From the IMG/VR virus record IMGVR_UViG_3300005288_000010, positions 1-39,177 of that record: 39,177 nucleotides of DNA; one strand, given 5' to 3'. The notes beneath the pieces are model-generated. The model ran no database searches. It was not told the DNA's origin and was given only the letters and a program-made list of their open reading frames with translations. Shown one piece after another: positions 22,233 through 29,103 of this stretch. The position numbers were made by a program, and so were the translations under genes. The DNA comes from a virus. Positions within the stretch are counted from its first letter, which is position 1, and each line of letters begins with the position of its first letter.

Positions 22233-22240
22233 CACTAGTG
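22233..22240. promoter_or_regulatory. second operator-like site
   Basis: CACTAGTG is an 8-bp palindrome whose left side (ACACTAG) resembles GCACTAG of the first site. The two sites are about 48 bases apart. It may be a second repressor site. Confidence 0.35.
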
Positions 22241-22351
22241 AATATGGTTGATAAATAATACTTGAAAAAGTTGTTGCATTTGGTAATCCAGTGGAGTACA
22301 GTTCTTCTACCGGCTGCAACCGCAGCACGTAACCACAAGGAGAAATTCAAT

Positions 22352-22561
22352 ATGAGCAATTCGTCTTCATCATCTGGCGGTATCGGCGTTCTCGGATTAC
22401 TGGGCATCGTCTTCGTCACCCTCAAGCTGCTCGGCATCACCGCCGTGGCTGGCTGGTCGTGGTGGTGGGTAACGGCGCCGTTTTGGGGCGGCATTGCGCT
22501 GGTTATGGCAATCGCTCTGGTCGTCGGAATCCTTTCGATCATCATATCGATGATGAAATGA
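22352..22561 (+). CDS. small two-span membrane protein
   Basis: ATG 22352 is preferred because AAGGAGAAATTCAAT precedes it; it gives 69 aa. The Ser-rich N-terminus (MSNSSSSSGGIGVLG) leads to two hydrophobic segments (GLLGIVFVTLKLLGITAVAG and WGGIALVMAIALVVGILSII) around SWWWV. It is the first gene of the rightward arm. A role at the membrane early in infection, such as host-envelope modification or exclusion, is a guess. Confidence 0.65.
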   Translation: MSNSSSSSGGIGVLGLLGIVFVTLKLLGITAVAGWSWWWVTAPFWGGIALVMAIALVVGILSIIISMMK

Positions 22562-22755
22562 ATACTTCCAACGCCATCCTCGCCACGCTGCAAGACAGCG
22601 GCCCGGCCGAAATCTGCGAACTCCATGCAGTGATCGCGCATCGTAGCGAGTTCGATCAAGAGCCACGGGCACGAGAGCATGTGGAGCTGGAACTTCACGG
22701 GCTGATTCGTCAAAGCCGCGTAGCCGTTTCGTGCGGCATCTACAGCGCAGTTTAA
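22558..22755 (+). CDS. hypothetical 65-aa protein
   Basis: ATG 22558 overlaps the previous stop (ATGA). The product MNTSNAILATLQDSGPAEIC continues with EFDQEPRAREHVELELHGLI and looks like a small helical, possibly winged-helix protein. No family is recognised. Confidence 0.55.
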   Translation: MNTSNAILATLQDSGPAEICELHAVIAHRSEFDQEPRAREHVELELHGLIRQSRVAVSCGIYSAV

Positions 22756-22797
22756 CCAACAGCCGGGCCGCGTGGCTCGGCATAACGAGGGGGATTT

Positions 22798-23289
22798 ATG
22801 AGCAAAACAATACAAGAAGCACTGGTAAATTCTGGCGCAGCAAAGCCAAGAATTGGGCCTGTAACCCCACAGAATCCATCACGTAGCGCCACGGCGCGGG
22901 TTAAGAACCCGTTGCCCGCGCCAGTTGAATGCCCATGCTGTGGCAGCGCTGTAGTGTTGGTCAACAACAGCGTAATTTATGGCCGCTCATACGGCGAATG
23001 GCCATGGGCCTACAAATGCACGGATGACGACTGCGACAGCTATGTCGGCCTGCATCCTTTCACTGGGATACCGCTCGGCACACTGGCAAATGCCGAAACG
23101 CGTGAGGCACGTAAAGCCGCTAAATCAGCATTCAACCCTATTTGGCAGAAGGGCGGAATGTCACGCAGTGCTGCATATGCATGGTTGGCAGAAAAGTTGG
23201 GCATTGCCGATGCTGGCACCTGTCATATCGGATGGTTTGACGTTGAAAATTGTATCCGTGTGGTTGAAGTATGCCGAGGTGCCAAATGA
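22798..23289 (+). CDS. zinc-finger-containing DUF3268 protein
   Basis: This 163-aa protein matches the DUF3268 pattern: CPCCGSAVVLVNNSVIYGRS, CTDDDCDSYVGLHPFTGIPL, GTLANAETREARKAA, FNPIWQKGGMSRSAAYAWLA and HIGWFDVENC. Four cysteines form a zinc ribbon. The family is common in phages, with unknown function. ATG has a weak GAGGGGGA upstream. Confidence 0.85.
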   Translation: MSKTIQEALVNSGAAKPRIGPVTPQNPSRSATARVKNPLPAPVECPCCGSAVVLVNNSVIYGRSYGEWPWAYKCTDDDCDSYVGLHPFTGIPLGTLANAETREARKAAKSAFNPIWQKGGMSRSAAYAWLAEKLGIADAGTCHIGWFDVENCIRVVEVCRGAK

Positions 23290-23414
23290 TCCGCTACCGC
23301 ACGCAATCGCGCTTCAAGCCCCTGCGCGACTTTATCCGCCAGCCAGCGCTGCATGCTGCAATCGCAGTTATCGCGGCTCTGGCCGTTATCGAATACTTTT
23401 CTAAGGCGCCATGA
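23286..23414 (+). CDS. 42-aa membrane peptide
   Basis: The frame from ATG 23286 (ATGA overlap) encodes MIRYRTQSRFKPLRDFIRQP followed by a hydrophobic stretch ALHAAIAVIAALAVIEYF. It looks like a single membrane span with a basic cytoplasmic start. It overlaps the next gene too. Confidence 0.5.
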   Translation: MIRYRTQSRFKPLRDFIRQPALHAAIAVIAALAVIEYFSKAP

Positions 23415-23590
23415 TGAGCAAGGACTGGACTTCAACTACGCAGAAACTTCCACCAGAAGATAAGGTTGTCGAAACAATGGATTCAGGTGGCCATGTGCAA
23501 GACCTTATTCGCCAAGGGCATCTTTGGTGGTTTGACGATATGAGCATGTACGTTTATTACGTGCCGAAATTTTGGCGCCTGCCTGATTGA
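23411..23590 (+). CDS. 59-aa DUF551-like protein
   Basis: ATG 23411 overlaps the previous stop. The product has WTSTTQKLPPEDKVVETMDS and ends in FWRLPD. The W-x-S-x-x-x-KLP-P-E opening and W-x-LP end match the DUF551 layout, a short beta-rich phage domain of unknown role. It is complete in this short form. Confidence 0.55.
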   Translation: MMSKDWTSTTQKLPPEDKVVETMDSGGHVQDLIRQGHLWWFDDMSMYVYYVPKFWRLPD

Positions 23591-23624
23591 GCCGCGCCCC
23601 ACAACCAACAGCAAGGAGAATGAC

Positions 23625-24302
23625 ATGGAAGTTTGCAAAGTTTGCCGTAATACAGGCATGCGCCCGTTGAGCACTTACCTGGATTGCACTGATTGCAATT
23701 CAGCAGTCGAGCGCGCAGCCTTCAACAAATGGCGCGAAACTGAACTGAACAGCATTGGAACAGAAAACGATGACTGGGCCATCCACCAGCGGGCGCTTGC
23801 CATGGCGCCGAAGCAGGAAGCGCCAGCCGTGCCGACTGACGCAGACCTGAACCATGCTTTCGATTATGTCACGAAGCATTGGGCGTATGTGCGCAACGAG
23901 AACATTTTGCGCGCCCGGGCCTACTTCAAGGCTGGCTACAGGTACGCCTCTGAATCAGCGCCACACCCTCAAATGTCAAGCGCTGACATCGCCGCCCCGG
24001 CGGCCGCCAATGGCGCGCTGACGGATGCGCAGATTGATGCGGCATGGGATAGCCTGCCAGGCGCCAATATCATCCAAGGGCAAAATTCCATGAACTGGAA
24101 TAGCCTCATCCGCCGCGCCTTTGCTCGATCCATCCTCGCTGCCGCTGGCCCTGATGCTGCGCTGGTGAAGGCGCTGGAGAAGATCATGCGGCCCTACGGA
24201 ATCTACGATGTGGCCGTATCGAACGCAGGAGCCTTGCAACTCGACTTTATTGAAATCGGGCAGCAAGTACGTGTCGCCCTCTCTGGCGCTAAGGGGAATT
24301 GA
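23625..24302 (+). CDS. mosaic accessory protein with zinc-ribbon start
   Basis: This 225-aa protein has AAGGAGAATGAC before its ATG. The N-terminus MEVCKVCRNTGMRPL to CTDCNSA holds Cys-x2-Cys pairs. Then come FNKWRETELNSIG, ADLNHAFDYVTKHW and a C-terminal module with MRPYGIYDVAVSNAGALQLD. The layout resembles the minus-strand gene at 13543-14397 and other phage Ea-type mosaics. Function is unknown. Confidence 0.65.
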   Translation: MEVCKVCRNTGMRPLSTYLDCTDCNSAVERAAFNKWRETELNSIGTENDDWAIHQRALAMAPKQEAPAVPTDADLNHAFDYVTKHWAYVRNENILRARAYFKAGYRYASESAPHPQMSSADIAAPAAANGALTDAQIDAAWDSLPGANIIQGQNSMNWNSLIRRAFARSILAAAGPDAALVKALEKIMRPYGIYDVAVSNAGALQLDFIEIGQQVRVALSGAKGN

Positions 24303-24303
24303 T

Positions 24304-24678
24304 ATGGGCGAATTCTACCTGCAGGACAGCCGCAGCTATGTCGGCAACGATATGCTGTTTTGGGCTAAGAATGGCAATGGCTACACGACTGATCTTCGGC
24401 TTGCTCACGTCTACACCAAAGATGAAGCAGTAAGACAGCACCAGAGCCGCGAAACGGATATCCCTTGGCCAAAGGCCTATATTGATGCGAAGACGCGCCC
24501 AGCAGTCGATATGCAGTATGTGAAGCGCGAAGAGGCGCTGGCTGGAACTGGCATTGTGCTGATCGTACCAAAGAAGTATCGAAAACCAGTAGAGCGCTGC
24601 TATCGCTGCGGATGCTTCCTGAGCCAAGAGCAGGTCATGTTTGAATGTCCAAAGTGCGGCGCGGAGAACCGACCATGA
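24304..24678 (+). CDS. protein with C-terminal zinc ribbon
   Basis: ATG 24304 follows the previous stop by one base and gives 124 aa (MGEFYLQDSRSYVGNDMLFW). The beta-rich N-terminal half includes FYLQDSRSYVGNDM and VYTKDEAVRQHQSRE. The C-terminal CYRCGCFLSQEQVMFECPKC pattern is a Cys4 zinc ribbon. Function is unknown. Confidence 0.65.
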   Translation: MGEFYLQDSRSYVGNDMLFWAKNGNGYTTDLRLAHVYTKDEAVRQHQSRETDIPWPKAYIDAKTRPAVDMQYVKREEALAGTGIVLIVPKKYRKPVERCYRCGCFLSQEQVMFECPKCGAENRP

Positions 24679-24866
24679 TCGAGCCAGATTTCCTCGCCAA
24701 AGCCTGCGCCCGTGAAAGCGCAGACGAAGAGGCCGCGATGTATGCCGAGATTTACGCGGAAGTCAAGGCAGAGCGCGAAGCCCAGGACTTGCCGCCAGCG
24801 CCGATCATGGTGGCGGCTGAGGCCGGAAGGAGACTGCGCCAAGAGTTGAGCATTCGCAATAAATAG
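24675..24866 (+). CDS. hypothetical helical protein
   Basis: ATG 24675 overlaps the previous stop and gives 63 aa, acidic and helical (MIEPDFLAKACARESADEEA, then AEVKAEREAQDL). It is the last gene before the structured RNA. No function is recognised. Confidence 0.55.
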   Translation: MIEPDFLAKACARESADEEAAMYAEIYAEVKAEREAQDLPPAPIMVAAEAGRRLRQELSIRNK

Positions 24867-24867
24867 C

Positions 24868-24896
24868 TTGCGGAATAACAAACAACTGCGTAGAAT
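24868..24896 (+). promoter_or_regulatory. sigma70-like promoter for structured RNA 1
   Basis: TTGCGG (24868-24873), a 17-base spacer and TAGAAT (24891-24896) form a good promoter. The predicted start is near 24903, three bases before hairpin P1. It begins just one base after the stop codon of the upstream gene. Confidence 0.6.
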
Positions 24897-24902
24897 CTGT
24901 TT

Positions 24903-25008
24903 TGTCGATGGGCCAACATCGAAGTAATAAGCCTTTGTTTTCTGTTTCTCTAGCGGCATGACCGCAACCTGTTGGCCCAGGGAGAGCAGAAAACAAAGGC
25001 TTTTTTTT
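24903..25008 (+). ncRNA. structured RNA 1 with pseudoknot and terminator
   Basis: P1 is CGATG-GGCCAA-CATCG (24906-24921). After a short A-rich linker, P2 is a perfect 16-bp stem (24929-24944 with 24987-25002), ending in eight T. The P2 loop contains the hairpin GCGG-catga-CCGC (24953-24965) and TTGGCC (24972-24977), which is complementary to the P1 loop; the pairing extends to 10 bp if P1 opens (24909-24918 with 24970-24979). The layout equals that of the minus-strand RNA at 18214-18325, though the sequences of the stems differ. It lies 300 bases upstream of the Bet gene. I do not recognise an Rfam family. Confidence 0.72.
24929..25008 (+). terminator. terminator stem-loop of structured RNA 1
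   Basis: A perfect 16-bp stem with a 42-base folded loop is followed by TTTTTTTT. It should stop most rightward transcription before the recombination operon unless overcome. Confidence 0.75.
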
Positions 25009-25308
25009 CGTCTGTACTCATCGACTAGCAAGCATACCGGCAAGGCAGGCAACAGGGTAGTTTGTGAAAGTGGAACTGGTGGCATAGCTCATGAAACACC
25101 ACACATAACGGCGTCGAAGTCAGCACCGTTTGAGCGAAAGGCTGACGAGTCAATGCGATTCCCACAGGATAGTGTTGTAAAGGACTCCGGCTATGTCTGA
25201 GTCCGCTCAAGCCCTAGGATATACCTGTAGAAGCATGATGTAGAAGTATCCCCTTAGAAGCAATCAACCTTACCTAATGCTGGCATAGTCTCAGCGGAAA
25301 GTTATCAA
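25009..25308 (+). other. structured leader of the recombination operon
   Basis: No gene is seen in these 300 bases. Three hairpins are clear: TGGTG/CACCA (25077-25101), GTCAGC/GCTGAC (25119-25146) and GGACTC/GAGTCC (25182-25204). Further on, GTAGAAG occurs twice (about 25227 and 25241) with TTAGAAG at 25254. This may be a long 5' untranslated leader with regulatory folding, or hold a second promoter that I cannot identify. Confidence 0.4.
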
Positions 25309-26091
25309 ATGACAAGCGCACTCGTAGTACAGCAAGTAACACAACTGGCCGAGCAATTCGGCATTCCTGAATCTGACGAACTGACTTCCGTATTGAAGGC
25401 AACTGCTTTCAAGGGGCAAGTGAGCGACGCTCAAATGTCGGCGCTCTTGATTGTGGCGCAACAATACGGCCTGAACCCTTGGACCAAAGAAATATATGCA
25501 TTCCCCGACCAAAATAACGGCATCGTCCCTGTTGTCGGCGTTGACGGCTGGTCACGCATCATCAATTCGCATCCTCAATTTGACGGCATGGATTTTGAGC
25601 AAGATGACGAGTCCTGCACATGCATTATCTATCGCAAAGACCGTACACGCCCTGTGCGCGTTACTGAGTACCTGAGCGAGTGCAAGCGCGGCGTCAAGCC
25701 TTGGCTGAGCCATCCTAAGCGCATGCTGCGCCACAAGGCACTGATTCAGTGTGCGCGCCTGGCATTCGGCTATGTCGGTATCTACGATCTGGACGAAGCC
25801 GAGCGCATCGTGGAAGTCAATCCGTCGCCAGCATATACGGCACGGCCAAAACCACGGAATGCAGCAGACGTTGCACAGCAAGCGCAAACGGTCGAATTCA
25901 GCGATAGCCATGAAAGCCTGCTTGCTGACTTGCTGGCCGTTGCTGAAACTGGTTCTACGGCGCTGGAAGAATCATGGGGCCGCATCACCAAGGACGAGCG
26001 CAAAGCTTTGGCGTCGCACCTCAACAACTTGAAAGCGATTGCCGCCGAAGTTGACTCAAAAACCATCGAACAAGGAACCGAAAATGATTGA
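25309..26091 (+). CDS. bet: Bet/RecT-type single-strand annealing protein
   Basis: This 260-aa protein matches the lambda Red beta family (261 aa). It has FGIPESDELTSVLKATAFKG, VSDAQMSALLIVAQQYGLNP, WTKEIYAFPDQNNGIVPVVG, VDGWSRIINSHPQFDGMDFE, and HPKRMLRHKALIQCARLAFG. It anneals complementary DNA strands in phage recombination. The C-terminal part with HESLLADLLAVAETGS is the variable tail that contacts host SSB in homologues. It overlaps the exonuclease gene by 8 bases. The start has only a weak GGAAAG. Confidence 0.93.
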   Translation: MTSALVVQQVTQLAEQFGIPESDELTSVLKATAFKGQVSDAQMSALLIVAQQYGLNPWTKEIYAFPDQNNGIVPVVGVDGWSRIINSHPQFDGMDFEQDDESCTCIIYRKDRTRPVRVTEYLSECKRGVKPWLSHPKRMLRHKALIQCARLAFGYVGIYDLDEAERIVEVNPSPAYTARPKPRNAADVAQQAQTVEFSDSHESLLADLLAVAETGSTALEESWGRITKDERKALASHLNNLKAIAAEVDSKTIEQGTEND

Positions 26092-26728
26092 GCGTCAATC
26101 CAACCAAGGCGGCGCGGCATGGCTTAAAGACCGCGCCGGACACGCTACCGCCTCGCGCTTCTGCGATATTCTCGCTGTCAGTAAACGCGATGGCAAGCCG
26201 CTCAAAGCGCGCGAAGACTACCTGATGGATTTGGTAGTTGAACGCATCACCGGCGAACCAAAAGACAGCGCCAGCAGCTTTGCGATGCAATGGGGAACAG
26301 ATGCCGAGCCATATGCCAGGGCTGAATACGAAGCCGTCACCGGCAACATGGTGCGCGAAGTTGGCTTCGTAAAGCACAAGCTGCACAAGTGGGTGGGCGC
26401 ATCGTCTGATGGCCTTGTGGGGGCGACTGGCGGCGTTGAAATTAAATGCCCGTTCAACAGTGCCATTCATCTGCAAACATGGTCTGACGGCGCCATGCCA
26501 GAGCATCACGCAGCGCAAGTGTTCGGACAAATGTGGATTCTGGATCTGGAATGGATTGACTTTTGCAGCTTCGACCCTCGTATGCAGAACGGCGGCGAAC
26601 ACTTGAAGCTTTTCACGACGCGCATTGAGCGTGACCAAAAGGCGATTGATGATCTTGAATCCGAAGTACTGGGATTCCTTTCCGAAGTTGAACGTAAAGT
26701 AGCCGCCTTCATGGCGATGGGGAAATAA
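26084..26728 (+). CDS. exo: YqaJ / lambda Exo-type exonuclease
   Basis: ATG 26084 has CAAGGAACCGAAA upstream and gives 214 aa (lambda Exo 226 aa). The YqaJ signature is visible: GAAWLKDRAGHATASRFCDI, MQWGTDAEPYARAEYEAVTG and the active site D109 (ASSDGL), E119 and K121 (GGVEIKCP), plus a later QVFGQMWILDLEW. It degrades the 5' strand of double-stranded DNA and partners with Bet. The overlap with bet supports co-translation. Confidence 0.93.
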   Translation: MIERQSNQGGAAWLKDRAGHATASRFCDILAVSKRDGKPLKAREDYLMDLVVERITGEPKDSASSFAMQWGTDAEPYARAEYEAVTGNMVREVGFVKHKLHKWVGASSDGLVGATGGVEIKCPFNSAIHLQTWSDGAMPEHHAAQVFGQMWILDLEWIDFCSFDPRMQNGGEHLKLFTTRIERDQKAIDDLESEVLGFLSEVERKVAAFMAMGK

Positions 26729-26729
26729 A

Positions 26730-27857
26730 ATGACAACCGAAATCATCGACGCACCAAAAAGCGAAATCGCAGCATTCAGCCCTTTCTATGCCGACTTGGC
26801 GACGCTGGAAAAGGATAACGCGGCTACCGTGTTCGACTATGAATCCAAGGGCGGCAACAAGGATGCGCGCAGCCACGTACACAAGCTGCGCAAGACCAAG
26901 GGCGCGCTGGAAAAGGTGCGCAAGGAAGCAAAGGCCGACTATCTGCGCTTGGGCCGCGCCGTGGATTCGGAAGCCTCCGATATTGAAGCGCGTATCGAAG
27001 CCATGATCGCGGTTCATCAGGTCAAACTGGACGAGATCGAGCAGCGCGAGGCTGTGCGCGTGTCAGCCCTGCAAACGCGCCTCAGCGCAATTTCCCCAGG
27101 CATCGAGAATTATGAAAGCTCCGATGCTGTTCGCCAAGCAATCGCGGCTGTTGAGGCCATCGCCATTACCGCCGACTGGGAAGAGTTCATGGCCCAGGCA
27201 GCGACGACGAAAGAGCAGGTTTTGGCGCGCTTGAATGTCAATCTGCTGTCGGCTATCAAGGCCGAAGAAGACGCGGCCGAACTGGCCCGCCTTCGCGCCG
27301 AAACGCTCGCTCGTGAACAAGCCGACCGTGATGCGGCGATTGCTAAAGCCGCTGCCGATAAGGCGCACAAAGAAGCGGAAGAGAAGGCCGCTCAAGAGGC
27401 CGCCAAAGCTCGCCAGGCACTCCTTGATGCGCAGGCAGAGGCAGACCGCAAGGAAGCAGCGGCAGCGCTTGCTTTGAAGCAGGAGCGCGAGCGCGCACTG
27501 GCCGAGCAGGAGGCCGCAGCACTGCGCGAATCGCAACTCAAGATTCAAGCGCAACAGGCCGAGCAGCGCCGCATTGCGCAAGAGCAGCAGGCCGAGCAAG
27601 ACCGCAAGGCCGCTATTGCCAAATCCGAGCAGCAAGCCGCTATGGCTGTTGAAATGGAAAAGCGGCGTGTAGCAGCGATTGCGGAAGCAGCAGCCGCCGA
27701 GCAAGCCAAGCGCGAACGCAACCGCGCCCATAAGGCCAAGATCAACAGCGCCGCGCTTTCTGCCTTCGTGGCTGGCGGCATGACTGAAGAATGCGCCAAG
27801 CAGGCTGTAACGCTGATAGCATCAGGCAAGATTCCAGCCGTAGCCATCGCCTACTAA
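26730..27857 (+). CDS. long coiled-coil protein of the recombination operon
   Basis: This 375-aa protein follows exo by one base. The N-terminal domain (residues about 1-150) has ATLEKDNAATVFDYESKGGN, HKLRKTKGALEKVRKEAKAD and AIAAVEAIAITADWEEFMAQ. Residues about 170-330 are a very long Ala/Glu/Lys/Gln/Arg coiled coil. The end is a small domain, INSAALSAFVAGGMTEECAK with AVTLIASGKIPAVAIAY, which recurs at the end of similar phage proteins (DUF1351-like context). A role supporting Red recombination or DNA end handling is inferred from position. Confidence 0.75.
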   Translation: MTTEIIDAPKSEIAAFSPFYADLATLEKDNAATVFDYESKGGNKDARSHVHKLRKTKGALEKVRKEAKADYLRLGRAVDSEASDIEARIEAMIAVHQVKLDEIEQREAVRVSALQTRLSAISPGIENYESSDAVRQAIAAVEAIAITADWEEFMAQAATTKEQVLARLNVNLLSAIKAEEDAAELARLRAETLAREQADRDAAIAKAAADKAHKEAEEKAAQEAAKARQALLDAQAEADRKEAAAALALKQERERALAEQEAAALRESQLKIQAQQAEQRRIAQEQQAEQDRKAAIAKSEQQAAMAVEMEKRRVAAIAEAAAAEQAKRERNRAHKAKINSAALSAFVAGGMTEECAKQAVTLIASGKIPAVAIAY

Positions 27858-27900
27858 CCCCTCACCGCGCTGGCTACCGCTGGCGCAAAGGAAGAATGAA

Positions 27901-28161
27901 ATGACGCCATATGAATTGATAATTATCTTGAATGCCCATGCCTCACCAGCGCAGCCATATGATCGTAAAGAGGCACCCATTTATCATGAAACGATGGGCA
28001 ATTTGGTAGGGCTTGGCCTTTTTGTAACCACAGGAAGCGAATTGGCTAATGATTATGCGCCAACAGAAAAATTGCATGCTTATGCAAAATGTCTCTGCAT
28101 GATGCCTTTGCCAGTGCAAAACTGGACGATTCCAGGTGCAACTTTCTTTGCGGTCGCCTAA
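27901..28161 (+). CDS. hypothetical protein
   Basis: This 86-aa protein begins MTPYELIIILNAHASPAQPY and includes LHAYAKCLCMMPLPVQNW. The ribosome binding site is AAAGGAAGA. It is AT-richer than its upstream neighbour. Short proteins with this EL-x-LxxHA start and LPVQ-x-W end are common in phages; the function is unknown. Confidence 0.65.
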   Translation: MTPYELIIILNAHASPAQPYDRKEAPIYHETMGNLVGLGLFVTTGSELANDYAPTEKLHAYAKCLCMMPLPVQNWTIPGATFFAVA

Positions 28162-28268
28162 TGATCGCCACCCTCCAAGCAGCCCAAGCACGCCGCAGCC
28201 GATGGGCAGTCCGCATTGCAATCTTCGCGTGGGGGCTGCTGGCCCTGGCTTATGCTGTTAGCTACTGA
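28161..28268 (+). CDS. 35-aa membrane peptide
   Basis: ATG 28161 overlaps the previous stop (TAATG). The peptide MIATLQAAQARRSRWAVRIA is followed by IFAWGLLALAYAVSY, a single membrane span with a basic start. It is too short for standard cutoffs but is coupled. Confidence 0.45.
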   Translation: MIATLQAAQARRSRWAVRIAIFAWGLLALAYAVSY

Positions 28269-28279
28269 AAGGAATGATG

Positions 28280-28477
28280 ATGAAGTATGTAGCCGGATTT
28301 CTAGTTTCAACCTTGTTCATTTCAATAATCGGCCTTGTTAATGCTCTTGCAATGGAGAACGCACGCAATATGGTATATGACGAGTGCTCCATGAATGGAA
28401 AAGCGCCGATTCCTGGCGTTGGCTGGATTCAATGCGCGCCAATCACTGCAACTGTAAGCGTCACCATCCGAAATTAA
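28280..28477 (+). CDS. small exported or membrane-anchored protein
   Basis: Three ATG codons follow in a row; the third (28280) has AAGGA at the best distance and gives 65 aa. MKYVAGFLVSTLFISIIGLV is a signal or anchor segment. The remaining part has CSMNGKAPIPGVGWIQC with two cysteines that could form a disulfide outside the cytoplasm. Confidence 0.6.
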   Translation: MKYVAGFLVSTLFISIIGLVNALAMENARNMVYDECSMNGKAPIPGVGWIQCAPITATVSVTIRN

Positions 28478-28484
28478 CGGCCCA

Positions 28485-28507
28485 CCGGGCGCCGATCTGC
28501 CCGGAGA
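28485..28507 (+). repeat. hairpin repeat before ribosome binding site (copy 1)
   Basis: CCGGGC (28485-28490) pairs with GCCCGG (28499-28504). Its right arm is part of GATCTGCCCGGAGA (28494-28507), which recurs exactly at 28664-28677. It ends 4 bases before the AAGGA of the next gene. Confidence 0.5.
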
Positions 28508-28521
28508 AAAAAGGAAATATC

Positions 28522-28647
28522 ATGGATCAGCAATTGATTATCGAAACCCTGCAACATGCATTGAAGGAAATGGTCGCACTGCCCACAAAGCAAGAGCGCG
28601 ATGACTATGCCGGCTATATCGGCAGCATCACGGGCCTGTCCATCTAA
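28522..28647 (+). CDS. 41-aa hypothetical protein
   Basis: ATG 28522 follows AAAAAAGGAAATATC. The protein MDQQLIIETLQHALKEMVAL is helical and acidic, ending YAGYIGSITGLSI. No family is recognised; the strong start signal supports it. Confidence 0.55.
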   Translation: MDQQLIIETLQHALKEMVALPTKQERDDYAGYIGSITGLSI

Positions 28648-28652
28648 TCCAC

Positions 28653-28658
28653 TATAAT
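28653..28658 (+). promoter_or_regulatory. consensus -10-like TATAAT
   Basis: A perfect TATAAT occurs 44 bases before the ATG at 28702, but no -35-like hexamer is present at the right distance. It may be a weak internal promoter for the last rightward gene. Confidence 0.25.
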
Positions 28659-28677
28659 CGGGTGATCTGCCCGGAGA
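28659..28677 (+). repeat. hairpin repeat before ribosome binding site (copy 2)
   Basis: CGGG (28659-28662) pairs with CCCG (28670-28673), and GATCTGCCCGGAGA (28664-28677) repeats the first copy. Here too the element lies just before an AGAAGGAAA ribosome binding site. Confidence 0.5.
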
Positions 28678-28701
28678 GCGCGAGAGCGCAGAAGGAAACA
28701 C

Positions 28702-29043
28702 ATGAACAAGATTGAACTGGAAGCCGCTGTTGCAGCAGCAAAAGCAAACCTTTGCGCTGCTGAAAAAGAATTGAGCGACTTCATCGCATCGCCACTGAAT
28801 AACGTGTTCGACAGCCTGGATTCGGCATCGGGAGAGCTGGAAGAACGCCTGCGCAATATTGCACATGAGGATTGCGAAGGTGCGGGCAATTGCGGCATGG
28901 AAGAATACGAGCAAGAATTCATCGTTGACGGCGTGCATTACCTCGGCAAGTTGTCGGTGGAATATGACCGCCACGACAAAACGTATTACTACATCGACCG
29001 TGCACGCTTCACATACGAGCCCGTAGACCGCGACGGTGCATAA
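28702..29043 (+). CDS. hypothetical protein, last gene of the rightward arm
   Basis: This 113-aa acidic protein begins MNKIELEAAVAAAKANLCAA, a helical segment, and continues HEDCEGAGNCGMEEYEQEFI and GKLSVEYDRHDKTYYYIDRA, a beta-rich part. The ribosome binding site is GAAGGAAACAC. The terminator follows 3 bases after its stop. Confidence 0.65.
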   Translation: MNKIELEAAVAAAKANLCAAEKELSDFIASPLNNVFDSLDSASGELEERLRNIAHEDCEGAGNCGMEEYEQEFIVDGVHYLGKLSVEYDRHDKTYYYIDRARFTYEPVDRDGA

Positions 29044-29045
29044 AG

Positions 29046-29075
29046 AAAAAGCCCGGCTTCGAACCGGGCTTTTTT
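29046..29075. terminator. bidirectional intrinsic terminator
   Basis: AGCCCGG (29050-29056) pairs with CCGGGCT (29064-29070), flanked by an A run on the left and a T run on the right. It serves both converging transcripts: the rightward arm ends at 29043 and the late operon at 29104. Confidence 0.93.
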
Positions 29076-29103
29076 CAACTATTCAGCAATCCTTAATGGT
29101 TCG

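Larger units (their letters stand above)
22133..22351. promoter_or_regulatory. divergent control region between the two arms
   Basis: These 219 bases hold the starts of both transcription arms. They are AT-rich and include the operator-like sites listed separately. A possible rightward promoter is a weak TTGCAT, 17 bases, TACAGT. No consensus promoter stands out for the leftward arm. Confidence 0.5.

Noticed and set aside
27063-27731. 222-aa minus-strand frame opposite the coiled-coil gene
   Set aside because: It is a shadow of the Ala/Glu-rich repeat composition of the plus-strand coiled-coil gene.
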